A stretch of DNA of 64,000 bases from Herbinix hemicellulosilytica (GCF_002904165.1 NZ_CVTD020000017.1:1-64000), one strand, 5' to 3'. Shown: positions 34,032-44,849, counted from the first letter of the stretch. Notes: generated by a model not told the origin, from the letters alone. A program made the numbers and translations.

Positions 34032-37000
34032 AATTTTCAAATGCGTTGGCCATCATCAGCTTAATCCTATTCAGTTGATTTACAAAGGATAATCCGGGAT
34101 CATAGTCTATCGGGACTATATTTGCAAAAGGATAAAGCTCTTTGACAGGTTTTATCATTCCCTTGCCGGTCATATGGTTAGGCAGGCAGGCCAGGGGTTG
34201 GACACAGATAATATTATGAATTCCCTGTTCTATATACTCTATCATTTCTGCGGTAACCAACCAGCCTTCCCCCGTCTGATTGCCAAGAGAAAGGACCCGG
34301 GAAGCCAAACATGCCAGTTCTTCAATAGGTGTCGGAGGAATAAATCTTTTGCTTTTACCCAATTCTTTTTGAATTACCCGGCGATAAGCCTGTATATAAT
34401 TAATGGCAAAGTTTCCGAGCATCATATTCAGTTTCTTCCCGGCAAGATATCTGTATCTGAATCGTGCATTAAAAGCAGAATATAGCAAATAATCCATAAG
34501 ATCGGGTACAACTGCTTCGGCCCCTTCCTGTTCAATTATATTTACAATGTCGTTATTGGCGGTCGGATGGTACTTAAGCAGGATTTCGCCCACTACCGCC
34601 ACTTTAGGTTTATTAATGTTTCTTAATTCCAAACGGTCAAATTCTTTTATTACTGATCTAACGTTTGATTTAAATTTTCTTAAGCTGCCGTCCCTTATAT
34701 TGTCTTTAGCAATTTCCATCCACTTCTCAAGCAAAAGATTGGCTGATCCGGGAAAACGTTCATAGGGCCTTGTCCTGTTTATAAGCCTCATAAATAAATC
34801 CCCGTAAAGTAAGGCCAAAAGCGCACGGTTTAAGAGGCCAAATGAATATTTAAAGCCCGGCTGTTTTTCCAAGCCTACTGTATTAACCGATATCAGCGGA
34901 ATATTCGGAAAACCTGCCTGCTTAAGGCCAAGCTTAAGCAATGCAAAGTAGTTGGTTGCCCGGCAACCTCCGCCGCTTTGGGTAAGGATTACCGAAGTAT
35001 TGTTTATATCATATAATCCCGACTTTAATGCCTTAACAATTTGGCCCACCATTACAATAGCCGGATAGCAAACATCGTTATTTACATATTTTAAACCTTC
35101 ATCAATAGCCTCACGGTCAACGGCAGGCAAAATTTCAATCCTGTAGCCGCTTGTATTGGCAGCCTCCTTTATCAGTTCAAAATGGATCGGCGCCATCTGG
35201 GGAGCAAGTATGGTATGGGTATGCCGCATGGCTTTTGTAAACAAAGGTCTCCTGTATGAGATCTCTTTTATTGTGTGTTGTATGCCGTTTCTTTCCCTTT
35301 CTTCCATAGCGGCCAAAAGTGAGCGGATTCTGATCCTTGCGGCTCCGAGGTTATTGCCTTCATCAATTTTTATCATAGTATACATCTTCCCCGCAGCGGC
35401 AAGTATTTCTTCGATTTGATCTGATGTTACCGCATCCAGCCCGCAACCAAAGGAATTTAATTGCACCAGCTCAAGATTCGGTTCTTTGGATACCAGGTAA
35501 GCCGCCCTATAAAGCCTTGAATTATACGTCCACTGGTCAACTACTCTAAGTTCGAAATCTAAATCCGTAAGATGGGCAACACTGTCTTCGGTAAGTACGG
35601 CAAGTCCGTAAGAAGATATAAGCTTTGCAATGCCGTGATTAATCTCCGGATCGACATGATAAGGTTTTCCGCAAAGGATTATTCCTTTTTTATTGTGTTT
35701 TCTAAGATACTCTAAGGTTTCTTCTCCCTTCTTCCTTATATCATTCTTATATTTTTCTCTTTCTCTTACAGCCTCAAAAACCGCTTCCTTTGCTTCTTTG
35801 TAAGTGACTCCGAAATCCTTAAATTCTTCTACAATCCTTTTTGTCAATGCCTTTTCATTGTCCAGTGACAAAAATGGAGATATAAATTTTACCTGTTTTG
35901 CTTTTATCTCATCTATATTGTTTCTTACAACTTCCGGATATGAAATCACAATCGGGCAGTTGTAATGATTGTTAACATTGGGGTATTCTTTTTTCTCATA
36001 CACCACCGACGGGTAAAAAATGGTATCCACCCCCTGCTCAATCAGGCTTAAAATATGCCCGTGACATAGCTTTGCAGGGTAGCAGGCAGATTCGGAAGGA
36101 ATGGTTTCTAAACCTTTTTCAAAAATCTTTTTACCGGAAGGAGGAGAAAGCACCACCCTAAATCCCAGTTTAGTAAGCAAAGTAAACCAGAAAGGATAAT
36201 TTTCATACATATTTAGGACACGGGGTATCCCTATAACTCCACGATAAGCTTTCGATATAGGAAGCGGCGTATAGTTAAATGTTCTATGATATTTGTAATC
36301 ATACAGATTAGGAAGCTTCTTATCATCCTTTCTGCCGCCTTTTTCACTTTCTTTTTTACTTAAACTGTCAATCCCGGTCCTTTTTTCTTTGAATCCTTTG
36401 CCTTCTTCAATACTTACAGACAAGCCACCTCTTTCACATCTGTTACCGCTTATATAACTGTTGCCGTCTGAAAATGTATTTATCGTTAACAAGCAGTTAT
36501 TCTGACATCCCTCACACCTTTTTACCGAGGAATGCATAGTAAAGTTTTTTAAGTCTTTGCTTGACAGAAGTGAACTTAACTTACCCTCTTCCTCATGTTC
36601 TTTGGCATAAAGAGCCGCCCCGTAAGCTCCCATCAGTCCTGCAATCTCAGGGCGTACTACATTTATCCCAAGTACCTGTTCCATAGCCCTAAGTACGGCA
36701 TCGTTATAAAATGTTCCGCCCTGAACAACGATATGTTTTCCCAGGTCCTCTTCTTTCCTAACTTTAATAACCTTATATAGGGCATTTTTTATAACCGAAT
36801 AAGCCAAGCCTGCTGACAAATCGGAAATACGCGCTCCTTCTTTCTGGGCCTGCTTTACCTTGGAATTCATAAACACGGTGCATTTTGTACCCAAATCCAC
36901 CGGCGTATCGGCAAATAAACCTTGTTTGGAAAATTCGTCTATTGATAAATTTAAGGAGGAAGCAAAACTTTCAAGGAATGAGCCGCAGCCTGAAGAACAG

Positions 37001-38325
37001 GCCTCATTTAAGAGGATATGAGTTATGGCACCGTCTTTTATCTTTAAGCATTTCATATCCTGGCCTCCGATATCCAGGATAAAGTCCACTTCAGGCAAAA
37101 AGTATCTTGCTGCCTTATAATGGGCAACAGTTTCAATCACGCCAAGATCCACATGGAGTGCCGCTTTTATAAGAGCTTCTCCGTATCCGGTAACTGTTGA
37201 TTTTACAATGCTTGTCCCTTCTGAAAGTCTTTCGTATAAATCTGAAAGTATGGCTACCAGCTTGCCCACCGGATTTCCTTCGTTTTTAGAATAATGGGAA
37301 TACAGGATTTCTCCCTCTTCTCCTATAAGTACTACCTTGGTTGTGGTAGACCCGGCATCAATTCCCAGATACGCCTTTCCCTTATATTCAGACAAATCTT
37401 TTCTTTTCACTTTAGCCCTGTCATGTCTTTCTTTGAAATCCTTGTATTCCTCTTCGTTATTAAATAAAGGAGCCAGGGTGATAACCCTATCTTCTTTTTT
37501 ATTAATTAACTTTTGAGCCTTATTGCAAAGACCTCTAAAACATACGGGGGCTTCTTTTGCGGCAAGCAGCGCAGCACCTATGGCAGCAAAAAGCTGTGAA
37601 TTTTCGGGACATATAAACTCCTGACAGGCATCTTTAAGGCTTTCGGTAAACCGTCTGCGCAGCTCTGATAAGAAATACAAAGGCCCTCCCAAAAAAGCCA
37701 CCCTTCCTCTTATGGGTTTTCCGCAGGCCAGTCCCCCGATGGTCTGATTTACCACAGCCTGAAAAATAGACGCCGCAATATCTTCCTTTCTTGCCCCCTC
37801 ATTTAATAAAGGCTGTATATCGGTTTTGGCAAATACTCCGCACCGGGAAGCTATAGGATATATTACCCTGTAATTTTTGGCGTATTCATTAAGACCTGCC
37901 GCATCGGTATTAAGCAAAGCTGCCATCTGGTCGATGAAAGCACCGGTTCCTCCGGCGCAACTGCCGTTCATGCGTTGCTCCACATTCCCTTTTAAATAGG
38001 TTATTTTCGCATCTTCACCGCCCAGTTCTATTACCACATCGGTTCCGGGAATAAATTCTTTTACCGCTTTCGTGCAAGCCACAACTTCCTGCGAAAAAGG
38101 CAGATTAAGCCACTTAGATACGGATAAACCTCCCGAACCTGTAATACTTACACTACATGACGATACTCCGAGATTCTTATAACAGTCGGCAATCATCCTG
38201 GCTACGGTTCCGGTCATATCCGAATAATGCCTTTCATAAGCCTTATAAATCAATTTTTTATTTTCCAAAGCCACAATCTTTACGGTAGTTGAACCTATAT
38301 CTATTCCCAGATTTACTTTTGCCAT
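34030..38325 (-). CDS. 2-hydroxyacyl-CoA dehydratase activase (two BcrA/BadF/HgdC ATPase domains plus DUF2229)
   Basis: A 1431-residue fusion. Domain 1 (about 1-290) has the ASKHA phosphate motif GIDIGSTTVK, SCAGGTGAF and RCGVFAKTD; domain 2 (about 325-590) repeats it with GIDAGSTTTK, EACSSGCGSF and TKCTVFMNS. The Cys in these motifs match the ligands of the bridging [4Fe-4S] cluster in HgdC. Then a Cys-containing linker (CEGCQNNCLL), DUF2229 (IGIPRVLNMYENYPFWFTLLTKLGF) and a C-terminal dehydratase-like region. Such proteins couple ATP hydrolysis to electron injection. Start ATG at 38325, after GGGGAG; a TTG at 38340 is rejected. No separate dehydratase subunits lie nearby. Confidence 0.92.
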   Translation of the reverse strand: MAKVNLGIDIGSTTVKIVALENKKLIYKAYERHYSDMTGTVARMIADCYKNLGVSSCSVSITGSGGLSVSKWLNLPFSQEVVACTKAVKEFIPGTDVVIELGGEDAKITYLKGNVEQRMNGSCAGGTGAFIDQMAALLNTDAAGLNEYAKNYRVIYPIASRCGVFAKTDIQPLLNEGARKEDIAASIFQAVVNQTIGGLACGKPIRGRVAFLGGPLYFLSELRRRFTESLKDACQEFICPENSQLFAAIGAALLAAKEAPVCFRGLCNKAQKLINKKEDRVITLAPLFNNEEEYKDFKERHDRAKVKRKDLSEYKGKAYLGIDAGSTTTKVVLIGEEGEILYSHYSKNEGNPVGKLVAILSDLYERLSEGTSIVKSTVTGYGEALIKAALHVDLGVIETVAHYKAARYFLPEVDFILDIGGQDMKCLKIKDGAITHILLNEACSSGCGSFLESFASSLNLSIDEFSKQGLFADTPVDLGTKCTVFMNSKVKQAQKEGARISDLSAGLAYSVIKNALYKVIKVRKEEDLGKHIVVQGGTFYNDAVLRAMEQVLGINVVRPEIAGLMGAYGAALYAKEHEEEGKLSSLLSSKDLKNFTMHSSVKRCEGCQNNCLLTINTFSDGNSYISGNRCERGGLSVSIEEGKGFKEKRTGIDSLSKKESEKGGRKDDKKLPNLYDYKYHRTFNYTPLPISKAYRGVIGIPRVLNMYENYPFWFTLLTKLGFRVVLSPPSGKKIFEKGLETIPSESACYPAKLCHGHILSLIEQGVDTIFYPSVVYEKKEYPNVNNHYNCPIVISYPEVVRNNIDEIKAKQVKFISPFLSLDNEKALTKRIVEEFKDFGVTYKEAKEAVFEAVREREKYKNDIRKKGEETLEYLRKHNKKGIILCGKPYHVDPEINHGIAKLISSYGLAVLTEDSVAHLTDLDFELRVVDQWTYNSRLYRAAYLVSKEPNLELVQLNSFGCGLDAVTSDQIEEILAAAGKMYTMIKIDEGNNLGAARIRIRSLLAAMEERERNGIQHTIKEISYRRPLFTKAMRHTHTILAPQMAPIHFELIKEAANTSGYRIEILPAVDREAIDEGLKYVNNDVCYPAIVMVGQIVKALKSGLYDINNTSVILTQSGGGCRATNYFALLKLGLKQAGFPNIPLISVNTVGLEKQPGFKYSFGLLNRALLALLYGDLFMRLINRTRPYERFPGSANLLLEKWMEIAKDNIRDGSLRKFKSNVRSVIKEFDRLELRNINKPKVAVVGEILLKYHPTANNDIVNIIEQEGAEAVVPDLMDYLLYSAFNARFRYRYLAGKKLNMMLGNFAINYIQAYRRVIQKELGKSKRFIPPTPIEELACLASRVLSLGNQTGEGWLVTAEMIEYIEQGIHNIICVQPLACLPNHMTGKGMIKPVKELYPFANIVPIDYDPGLSFVNQLNRIKLMMANAFEN

Positions 38326-38983
38326 AAGCCTACTCCCCAATTATTATTTTCTTAGGCTAATTTTCAGCCAAATGCAAACAACACACTTATGTATTATGTT
38401 CATTTTAAGACAATTCATTCAAATAAATGAAAAATTTTACTTTATGTTAGTTACATTAAAATAATATCCTAATTTTTCATTTACCCGTATTTTTTATTAG
38501 TTTGCCTAAATGAAATAAATTACTATGCTTATTAGTTAAAACAATATTCTTAATTAAAATAAGCTCGATCTAGAAACTCTCTACGTAAACAAGAATTATT
38601 TTATACTCTATTCACTTTTATCAGCCGGATCTTTCCGATAATCATATATTGTATAAATTAATCAGGTAAAAATCATAGGCATATCTCCGGTAAAAAATAA
38701 GCCTGAATACTCAAAATATTAATGAGTATTCAGGCATTATTAGGGACTTTATATGGTTAATACTTTCGAAAATAAAATCAACTAGTTTAAAAACATAGCA
38801 TATATAGTATCTGGATTAACTGCATATGAGTCACTGTAAAACACTTTACATAAACCAGATCAATAATAAATCTAATAATAATATTATTAAAACTAATAAT
38901 AACATTCTGCCTTTAAAAATTCTTAAAAACAATAATACTTAAAATCAGTCCGTTATGATAATTAAACCCGGATACAGTTTTGA
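38326..38983. other. Intergenic region, 658 bp
   Basis: AT-rich and without a credible gene. It holds a 12-bp inverted repeat AAATGAAAAATT (38425-38436) / AATTTTTCATTT (38471-38482) upstream of the activase and the terminator at 38692-38735. The stretch 38740-38983 shows only AT-rich sequence and short ATAATA runs. Confidence 0.6.
38692..38735 (-). terminator. Rho-independent terminator downstream of the ABC-F gene
   Basis: Perfect 13-bp stem GCCTGAATACTCA / TGAGTATTCAGGC followed on the minus strand by TTATTTTTTA. It is about 250 bp past the ABC-F stop, so that mRNA may have a long 3' tail or another unseen transcript may end here. Confidence 0.88.
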
Positions 38984-40549
38984 TTATAGATTTACAACCT
39001 TTGTAGCCACTTTCTGAGCAAATATCTCATCGTGTTCAATAAATACAATGGTAGGCTTAAAGGATAAAATCAGCTCTTCCAGCTGCATTCTGGTAAATAT
39101 ATCAATATAATTCAAAGGCTCGTCCCACAAAAATATGTGTGCAGGCTCTGCCAGGCTTTTTGCCAGTAAAACTTTCTTTTTCTGTCCCATGCTGAAATCT
39201 CTCATATCCTTGTCAAATTGTCCTCTCTCAAAATCCATCTGACGAAGGACAGCCTTAAAAATTGTTTCATCCAGCCCGTACCTGTCCGTAAATTCCTTTA
39301 ATGATCCTTTTAAAAATGATGTATCCTGCGACACATATGATATTTTAAGCCCGGAAGCCACATATACCTTCCCCGTATATTCAACATCGGTGCCAAGTAG
39401 AAGCTTAAAAAGAGTCGTCTTTCCGGATCCGTTCTTTCCTTTTATAGCCACTCTGTCACCGACTTTTACACTAAAATCTATATCGGATGCTATTTTTCTG
39501 CTCCCGTAATAAAGGCTTACTTCTTCCAGATTAATTAACCCTTTTTTATGAAACGGCAGTATATTTATCTTTAAAGGTTCCGCCTGTTCTATATTTTTTA
39601 GCAGGCTTTTCTTTTCCTCTATGGCTTCCTGTCTGCGCCTTTCAATAGCTTTTGCCCTCTTCATCATCTTTGCAGATTTATGTCCAATATATCCCCTGTC
39701 AAACACATGACCGCCTATTTTTGAGGCTTCGACTTTATTGGCCCAACCTGCGGTAGTTCTTGCAGCATCAGTTAATGAATCAATTTCTTTTATCAGCTGT
39801 TTGTTTCTTTCAATTTCAAAATTGTCCTGCATGGTTTTGTTCTGATACCAGGATGAAAAATTTCCTTTTTGAACTTCAATATTGCAACGGTTGATTGACA
39901 GGACATGATCTATACATTTATCCAAAAAAGCCCGGTCATGGGATACAAGAATAAATCCTTTCTTTGATTGCAGGTAATCAGCTAATATATTTCTTCCTTC
40001 CATATCCAGGTGATTAGTAGGCTCATCGATAAGAAGGAAATTATTTTTCTTTAAGAAAAGGGCAGCAATCATAATCTTTGTCCGTTCCCCGAAACTTAAA
40101 GTATCAAAAGGCTGATCAAGAACAACAGTTTTTACCTTAAGTTTAGCCAGTTCTTTTTGGATCAGCTCTTCTATAATATATCCGTCATGTTTTTGATATA
40201 GCTCCTGTATCTGCCCGTATCTGTGAAGATCGCCGTTTTTAAGGCATTCTTCCATTTCCATTTCCCATTCTTTAAATGGCGCAATAATATCCTTTATGAC
40301 ATCCATGGTATTTCTGTTCTTAAACTCTACTTCAAAAGGGAAATAATCAAAACTTACCGAAGCCGTAATACTGCCCTTATATTCATATTTACCCATAAGC
40401 AGTTTTAAGAATGTTGTTTTCCCTCTTCCGTTTCTTCCTATAAAACCCAGTTTCCAGTCCGTGTCTATCTGAAAACTGACATTTTCAAATATCATATCAA
40501 AAGCGCTGTCATAGCTGAAAGATAAATTATTAACCGAAATAAGCGACAT
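38984..40549 (-). CDS. ABC-F ribosomal protection protein, Lsa-like
   Basis: A 521-residue soluble protein with two ATPase domains and an interdomain linker (about 215-310). The start ISVNNLSFSYDSAFDMIFENVSFQIDTDWKLGFIGRNGRGKTT-type region is strongly reminiscent of Lsa(A)/Lsa(B). Walker A GRNGRGKTT and GKNGSGKTT, signatures LSFGERTKI and FSMGQKKKV, Walker B LLIDEPTNHLD and IFLWDEPLNYID are present. No transmembrane segments. Lsa-type proteins displace lincosamides, streptogramin A and pleuromutilins from the ribosome; whether this one does is inferred. GGGGGAG precedes the ATG. Confidence 0.88.
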   Translation of the reverse strand: MSLISVNNLSFSYDSAFDMIFENVSFQIDTDWKLGFIGRNGRGKTTFLKLLMGKYEYKGSITASVSFDYFPFEVEFKNRNTMDVIKDIIAPFKEWEMEMEECLKNGDLHRYGQIQELYQKHDGYIIEELIQKELAKLKVKTVVLDQPFDTLSFGERTKIMIAALFLKKNNFLLIDEPTNHLDMEGRNILADYLQSKKGFILVSHDRAFLDKCIDHVLSINRCNIEVQKGNFSSWYQNKTMQDNFEIERNKQLIKEIDSLTDAARTTAGWANKVEASKIGGHVFDRGYIGHKSAKMMKRAKAIERRRQEAIEEKKSLLKNIEQAEPLKINILPFHKKGLINLEEVSLYYGSRKIASDIDFSVKVGDRVAIKGKNGSGKTTLFKLLLGTDVEYTGKVYVASGLKISYVSQDTSFLKGSLKEFTDRYGLDETIFKAVLRQMDFERGQFDKDMRDFSMGQKKKVLLAKSLAEPAHIFLWDEPLNYIDIFTRMQLEELILSFKPTIVFIEHDEIFAQKVATKVVNL

Positions 40550-40857
40550 AATTACTCCCCCCTATATAAGTACGGCACAGTAACCGTAAAAAAACACCAA
40601 TGAAATTTTGTTCTCGTCCGTTAAGTAAACTGTTATAATTTCTTGCTTCGCAAAATTGACATATTATTATATTAAAATAACAACAACAGATTAGTAAACA
40701 GAAAATTTATTATGCCGCATCCAAATTGATAAATAGTATCCGGTCCAGTTACTTTTTAAATACCAAAATGAAAGGATAAAAAAGAAAGGATATATCTGAA
40801 TTTTATAATATATCCCTTCTTTTTTTACATTATAGATTGAAGATTATAATTAATTAT
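40550..40857. other. Intergenic region, 308 bp
   Basis: Upstream of the ABC-F gene. On the minus strand it has TTTTTTTACGG followed by a weak ACGG/CCGT hairpin about 30-50 bp before the start, and the terminator of the lytic transglycosylase gene at 40778-40819. No leader peptide gene is evident. Confidence 0.5.
40778..40819. terminator. Terminator after the lytic transglycosylase gene
   Basis: Stem GAAAGGATATAT / ATATATCCCTTC with one mismatch, flanked by A runs on the left and T runs on the right, so it can work in both directions. It begins 38 bp past the stop. Confidence 0.85.
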
Positions 40858-41601
40858 CTAGAAAAAATTATACCTGTTATTATTGTCACTATTATTGTCA
40901 TTTAAAAAGATATCAATAAAATTCAAATAGTCCTGATAAGAGAAAAGTAAATCCATCACATCAGCTATACTATCCATGCTTATCTTACCGTTAGGAAATG
41001 CGGGTGAAATAACCCAATCAGGCGCTTGATTTACTCCTGCTGTTCCTGCTACCGTTTTTGCGGCAAGCCCGTTATATTTACTTATTCCTGAAGACTTAAC
41101 CGTACCGGCAGTAAAATCCTCTTCCATGTATTTCATTACCTTAACCACATAATTCTGGGTTTCTTTAAAAGGAGGAACTCCGCCGTATTTCTTTACGTTA
41201 TTCATACCGGCATTATAAGCAGCCAAAGCGAGTTTTACATCCCCGTTATATCGTTTCAGCAAATCGGAAATATATTTTGACCCCCCCATAATATTTTGCT
41301 CGGGATCGAAAGGATCGGTAACTCCCAATTCTTTAGCTGTTCCGGGCATCAATTGCATAATCCCCTGGGCTCCCGCTTTTGATACCGCATTGGGGTTAAA
41401 ATCCGATTCAGCCTTGGCTATGGCTTTAAGAAGTTTTACCGGTACGTTATATTTTTGGGATGCTTTTTCAAATATTTCATCCAGATTAGTTGTTTTATTA
41501 AGGTATGTGTCAAATGATTCGCCGCCTGTCTGACCGGCTTTCTTTATTCCTGTTTCATAATCGGTTGTTTGAATATTGTTTATACCGTTTATTTTTGACA
41601 T
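40858..41601 (-). CDS. Lytic transglycosylase (SLT domain), no signal peptide
   Basis: A 247-residue protein with an SLT domain at about 45-165. The catalytic Glu is in AIAKAESDFNPNAVSKAGAQGIMQLMPGTAKELG, followed by AALAAYNAGMNNVKKYGG. It cleaves peptidoglycan glycan strands to 1,6-anhydro products. No signal peptide or lipobox is present, the N-terminus being polar; export by another route or delivery with a cell-surface machine are options. The C-terminal 80 residues are unassigned. AAAGGAGG precedes the ATG. Confidence 0.85.
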   Translation of the reverse strand: MSKINGINNIQTTDYETGIKKAGQTGGESFDTYLNKTTNLDEIFEKASQKYNVPVKLLKAIAKAESDFNPNAVSKAGAQGIMQLMPGTAKELGVTDPFDPEQNIMGGSKYISDLLKRYNGDVKLALAAYNAGMNNVKKYGGVPPFKETQNYVVKVMKYMEEDFTAGTVKSSGISKYNGLAAKTVAGTAGVNQAPDWVISPAFPNGKISMDSIADVMDLLFSYQDYLNFIDIFLNDNNSDNNNRYNFF

Positions 41602-41661
41602 GGCTCCTCCTTTGTAAATCTTCGGTCTATAAAAGTATCCCTGTATAAGTTATATACTTCT

Positions 41662-42651
41662 TTATAACAAAGTTCTTCTTAATTCTTCCCCTGATTTCAT
41701 TGACAAATAAGCCGGAGCAATATCAAATACCGTCTTTGCCCCGTAAATTCCTTCTTTATTGAGCCTGTATGCAGCCCTTGCATATGCAAGAAGAACATTT
41801 GCCGTAAAATCAGGATTGGAATCGAGTTTTAAACTGTATTCGATAACATGGGTATTCTCATCATTAAGTCCGGTTTTTCCGCTGTGGATTACCACACCGC
41901 CATGGGGCATTTTGTTATGATTTTTTTCCAGTTCTTCTTTTGAAATAAAATGAACTATTGTATCATAATCACTGAAATAATCCGGCATAGATTTGATTTC
42001 GTTCTCAATGCGCTTTAGGTCTGCCCCTTCTTTAGCCACTACAAAGCATTCACGGATATGTTTTTGTCTGGGTGTAAAATCAGGCAGTTCACCTTTCCTG
42101 ACTCTGTCTAATGCTTCCTCAATAGGAATAGTATACTGCCTTGCATCCTCAACGCCCTCCACCCTGCGGATTGCGTCTGAATGGCCTTGACTTACGCCTT
42201 TGCCCCAGAATGTATAACCTTTACCTTTAGGCAATATCACTTCTGCATACAAACGGTTAAGGGAAAACATTCCCGGGTCCCACCCGCTTGCTATTATACA
42301 GGTCTTTTTGGCTTTGCTTGCAGCTTCGTTGACCTTCTCATAGTAATCCTGTATCTTGGCATGAGTATCAAAACCGTCTACCGTATTAAATAATGCAGCA
42401 AATTCCGGCCCTTGAACCGGAAGATCCGATTTGCTTCCGCTGCATAAAATCATTACATCTATTATATCGGCCATTTCCCTGGCTTCCTTAATATGATAAG
42501 CCTTGGATTTTTCTGTGGCAAGTGTTAAAGTCTTGGGATCTCTTCTTGTAAATACTCCAACCAGTTCCATATCTTCGTTCTGCAAGATTCCAAGTTCCAC
42601 TCCTCTTCCCAGGTTACCGTATCCCAATATACCTATCCGAATTTTGTTCAT
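41662..42651 (-). CDS. ddh: meso-Diaminopimelate D-dehydrogenase
   Basis: A 329-residue enzyme reductively aminating tetrahydrodipicolinate to meso-DAP with NADPH, the one-step branch of lysine and cell-wall synthesis. The Rossmann motif is GILGYGNLGRGVE, followed by ASGWDPGMFSLNR, GKGVSQGHSDAIRRVEGVEDARQYTIP and AYARAAYRLNKEGIYGAKTVFDIAPAYLS-type regions. The real start is ATG at 42651, directly after AGGGGAGG; a longer frame reaching 42777 adds residues with no family match. Confidence 0.93.
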   Translation of the reverse strand: MNKIRIGILGYGNLGRGVELGILQNEDMELVGVFTRRDPKTLTLATEKSKAYHIKEAREMADIIDVMILCSGSKSDLPVQGPEFAALFNTVDGFDTHAKIQDYYEKVNEAASKAKKTCIIASGWDPGMFSLNRLYAEVILPKGKGYTFWGKGVSQGHSDAIRRVEGVEDARQYTIPIEEALDRVRKGELPDFTPRQKHIRECFVVAKEGADLKRIENEIKSMPDYFSDYDTIVHFISKEELEKNHNKMPHGGVVIHSGKTGLNDENTHVIEYSLKLDSNPDFTANVLLAYARAAYRLNKEGIYGAKTVFDIAPAYLSMKSGEELRRTLL

Positions 42652-42870
42652 AAGTACCTCCCCTGTAACTACTATTTGTTTATAGCAAAATTCTGATCCG
42701 ATATTATTTCGAAATAATAGATAAAACATAAAAAAAGCTTCTTTAATGTTATAACATATTACATAAGTAATGCGCAATAAAATTTAGGATAAAAAGTAAA
42801 ATTAACGGATTAACTCAATAGATTGAACCCTTCTGATTAAAAAAAAAAAGCTTTCTCGTATGAAAAGTCC

Positions 42871-42920
42871 AAAACAAAAAGGACTTAATGCAAACGATAA
42901 TGTATGCATCAAGCCCTTTT
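42871..42920 (-). terminator. Rho-independent terminator after pckG
   Basis: Stem AAAAGGGCTTGATGCA / TGCATTAAGTCCTTTTT (imperfect) followed on the minus strand by GTTTTGG, 45 bp past the stop. Confidence 0.85.
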
Positions 42921-42965
42921 CTTAAATTATACGAATTTAATATTGCTAAATTAGTTGTTCAAAAT

Positions 42966-44777
42966 TTACGCTTTCAATCTTGCCTCAAGAGCATCAAGCT
43001 GAGCAGCCAGCTCTTTCGGAAGCTTCTGTCCGTAATTTACATAGTGTTCTCTGATGGAAGCTACTTCAGCAAGCCAAGCTTCTTTATCAACAGTCAGAAG
43101 TTTCTTCATATCTTCCTCGCTGACATCAAGGCCGGTAGTATCTATAGCATCCAAAGTAGGCAGGTAACCGATTTCGGTCTTAACAGCCTTGCCCTCTCCT
43201 TCGGTTCTTTCGAAAATCCACTTCAGAACGCGGCTGTTCTCACCAAAGCCCGGCCATAAGAACTTGCCGTTTTCGTCCTTGCGGAACCAGTTAACATAGA
43301 AGATCTTAGGAAGCTTATCAGCATCTGTCATCTTGCCAATATCAAGCCAGTGCTGTAAGTAATCGCAGATATGATATCCGCAGAAAGGAAGCATAGCAAA
43401 CGGATCACGGCGTACTTTACCGATCTTATCGGAGATAGCTGCAGCCGTAATTTCAGACCCCATAATTGAGCCCATAAAGATACCATGCTCCCAATCAAAG
43501 CTCTCATGAACAAGAGGAATGGTTGTAGGTCTGCGACCTCCGATTAAGATTGCGCTAATAGGCACACCGTTAGGATCCTCCCATTCAGGAGCAATAGCAG
43601 GGCACTGACTTGCAGGAGCTGTAAATCTTGCATTCGGATGAGCCGCCGGGTCTTTGGAATCCGGAGTCCAGTCATTGCCCCTCCAGTCAACCAGATGATC
43701 CGGAGCATCTGATCCGATGCCTTCCCACCAAACATCGCCGTCGTCGGTAAGGGCAACGTTTGTAAAGATTGTATTCTTTGAAATGGTGTGCATTGCATTA
43801 GGATTGGACTTCATTGATGTTCCGGGAGCCACGCCAAAGAAGCCTGCTTCAGGGTTGATGGCGTAAAGTCTTCCGTCTTTGCCAAACTTCATCCATGCAA
43901 TGTCGTCACCGATAGTTTCAACTTTCCAACCGGGAATTGTAGGTATAAGCATTGCCAGATTGGTCTTTCCGCATGCACTCGGGAATGCACCGGTTACATA
44001 CTTAACTTTGCCTTCGGGACTGGTAAGTTTAAGAATCAGCATATGTTCAGCCAGCCAGCCTTCTTCACGGGCCTGTACTGAAGCTATACGAAGAGCAAAG
44101 CACTTTTTACCGAGCAATGCATTTCCGCCGTAGCCTGAGCCGTAAGACCAAATTGTCTTTTCCTCAGGGAAGTGGCTGATATATTTCTGTTCCATAGGAG
44201 CACAAGGCCATGAGGAATCCTTTTCGCCTTCTTTTAAAGGTACACCTACAGAATGTAAACATTTTACAAATTCACCGTCTTCGCCCAAAGCTTCAAGGAC
44301 TTCTTTACCCATCCTTGTCATAATTCTCATGTTTACAACAACATATGGGCTGTCGGTTAATTCAACACCTATTTTTGAAATAGGAGATCCGATAGGGCCC
44401 ATGGAGAAAGGAATAACATACATAGTTCTTCCTTTCATGCAGCCGGTATACAGATTTGTCATTGTTTCTTTAAGTTCATCAGGATTAATCCAGTTGTTTG
44501 TAGGACCTGCATCATCCTGAGATTTGGATGCTATGAAAGTTCTTTCTTCAACACGGGCAACGTCAGAAGGATGACTGCGGAACAGATAACATCCTGGACG
44601 TTTTTCTTGGTTCAAAGGAATAGCCATACCGGAATCAACCATCTCTTTTAAAAGACGGTCATTTTCTTCCTGTGAACCGTCACACCAGTAAATCTGATCC
44701 GGCTGACACATCTTAGCCATTTCTTCAACCCATGCAAGTAGCTTTTTGTTTTTTACTTCAGCTTTAATAGTGATCAC
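42966..44777 (-). CDS. pckG: Phosphoenolpyruvate carboxykinase (GTP type)
   Basis: A 603-residue enzyme interconverting oxaloacetate and PEP with GTP/GDP. Diagnostic segments: [17 protein letters not shown] near the N-terminus, [28 protein letters not shown] with the catalytic Cys and kinase-1a P-loop, [21 protein letters not shown], and [11 protein letters not shown]. In fermenters it often runs towards oxaloacetate for succinate or anaplerosis. The start is GTG at 44777, with a weak AGAAAG before it. A palindrome at 44829-44849 lies in the leader. Confidence 0.95.
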   Translation of the reverse strand: MITIKAEVKNKKLLAWVEEMAKMCQPDQIYWCDGSQEENDRLLKEMVDSGMAIPLNQEKRPGCYLFRSHPSDVARVEERTFIASKSQDDAGPTNNWINPDELKETMTNLYTGCMKGRTMYVIPFSMGPIGSPISKIGVELTDSPYVVVNMRIMTRMGKEVLEALGEDGEFVKCLHSVGVPLKEGEKDSSWPCAPMEQKYISHFPEEKTIWSYGSGYGGNALLGKKCFALRIASVQAREEGWLAEHMLILKLTSPEGKVKYVTGAFPSACGKTNLAMLIPTIPGWKVETIGDDIAWMKFGKDGRLYAINPEAGFFGVAPGTSMKSNPNAMHTISKNTIFTNVALTDDGDVWWEGIGSDAPDHLVDWRGNDWTPDSKDPAAHPNARFTAPASQCPAIAPEWEDPNGVPISAILIGGRRPTTIPLVHESFDWEHGIFMGSIMGSEITAAAISDKIGKVRRDPFAMLPFCGYHICDYLQHWLDIGKMTDADKLPKIFYVNWFRKDENGKFLWPGFGENSRVLKWIFERTEGEGKAVKTEIGYLPTLDAIDTTGLDVSEEDMKKLLTVDKEAWLAEVASIREHYVNYGQKLPKELAAQLDALEARLKA

Positions 44778-44828
44778 CGCTTTCTATATAGTTTAGTTTG
44801 AAAGTTAATGGTATTAATTTTTCTCAAC

Positions 44829-44849
44829 AGGAAATTATATAAATTTCCT
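44829..44849. promoter_or_regulatory. Palindrome upstream of pckG
   Basis: AGGAAATT / AATTTCCT with a 5-nt centre (ATATA), 51 bp before the start. It may be an operator or a small hairpin in the leader; no family match. The gap 44778-45089 holds otherwise only the ilvC terminator. Confidence 0.45.

Noticed and set aside
40550-40760. Leader peptide for antibiotic-induced attenuation of the ABC-F gene
   Set aside because: Only a weak ACGG/CCGT hairpin and no short frame with a ribosome site seen.
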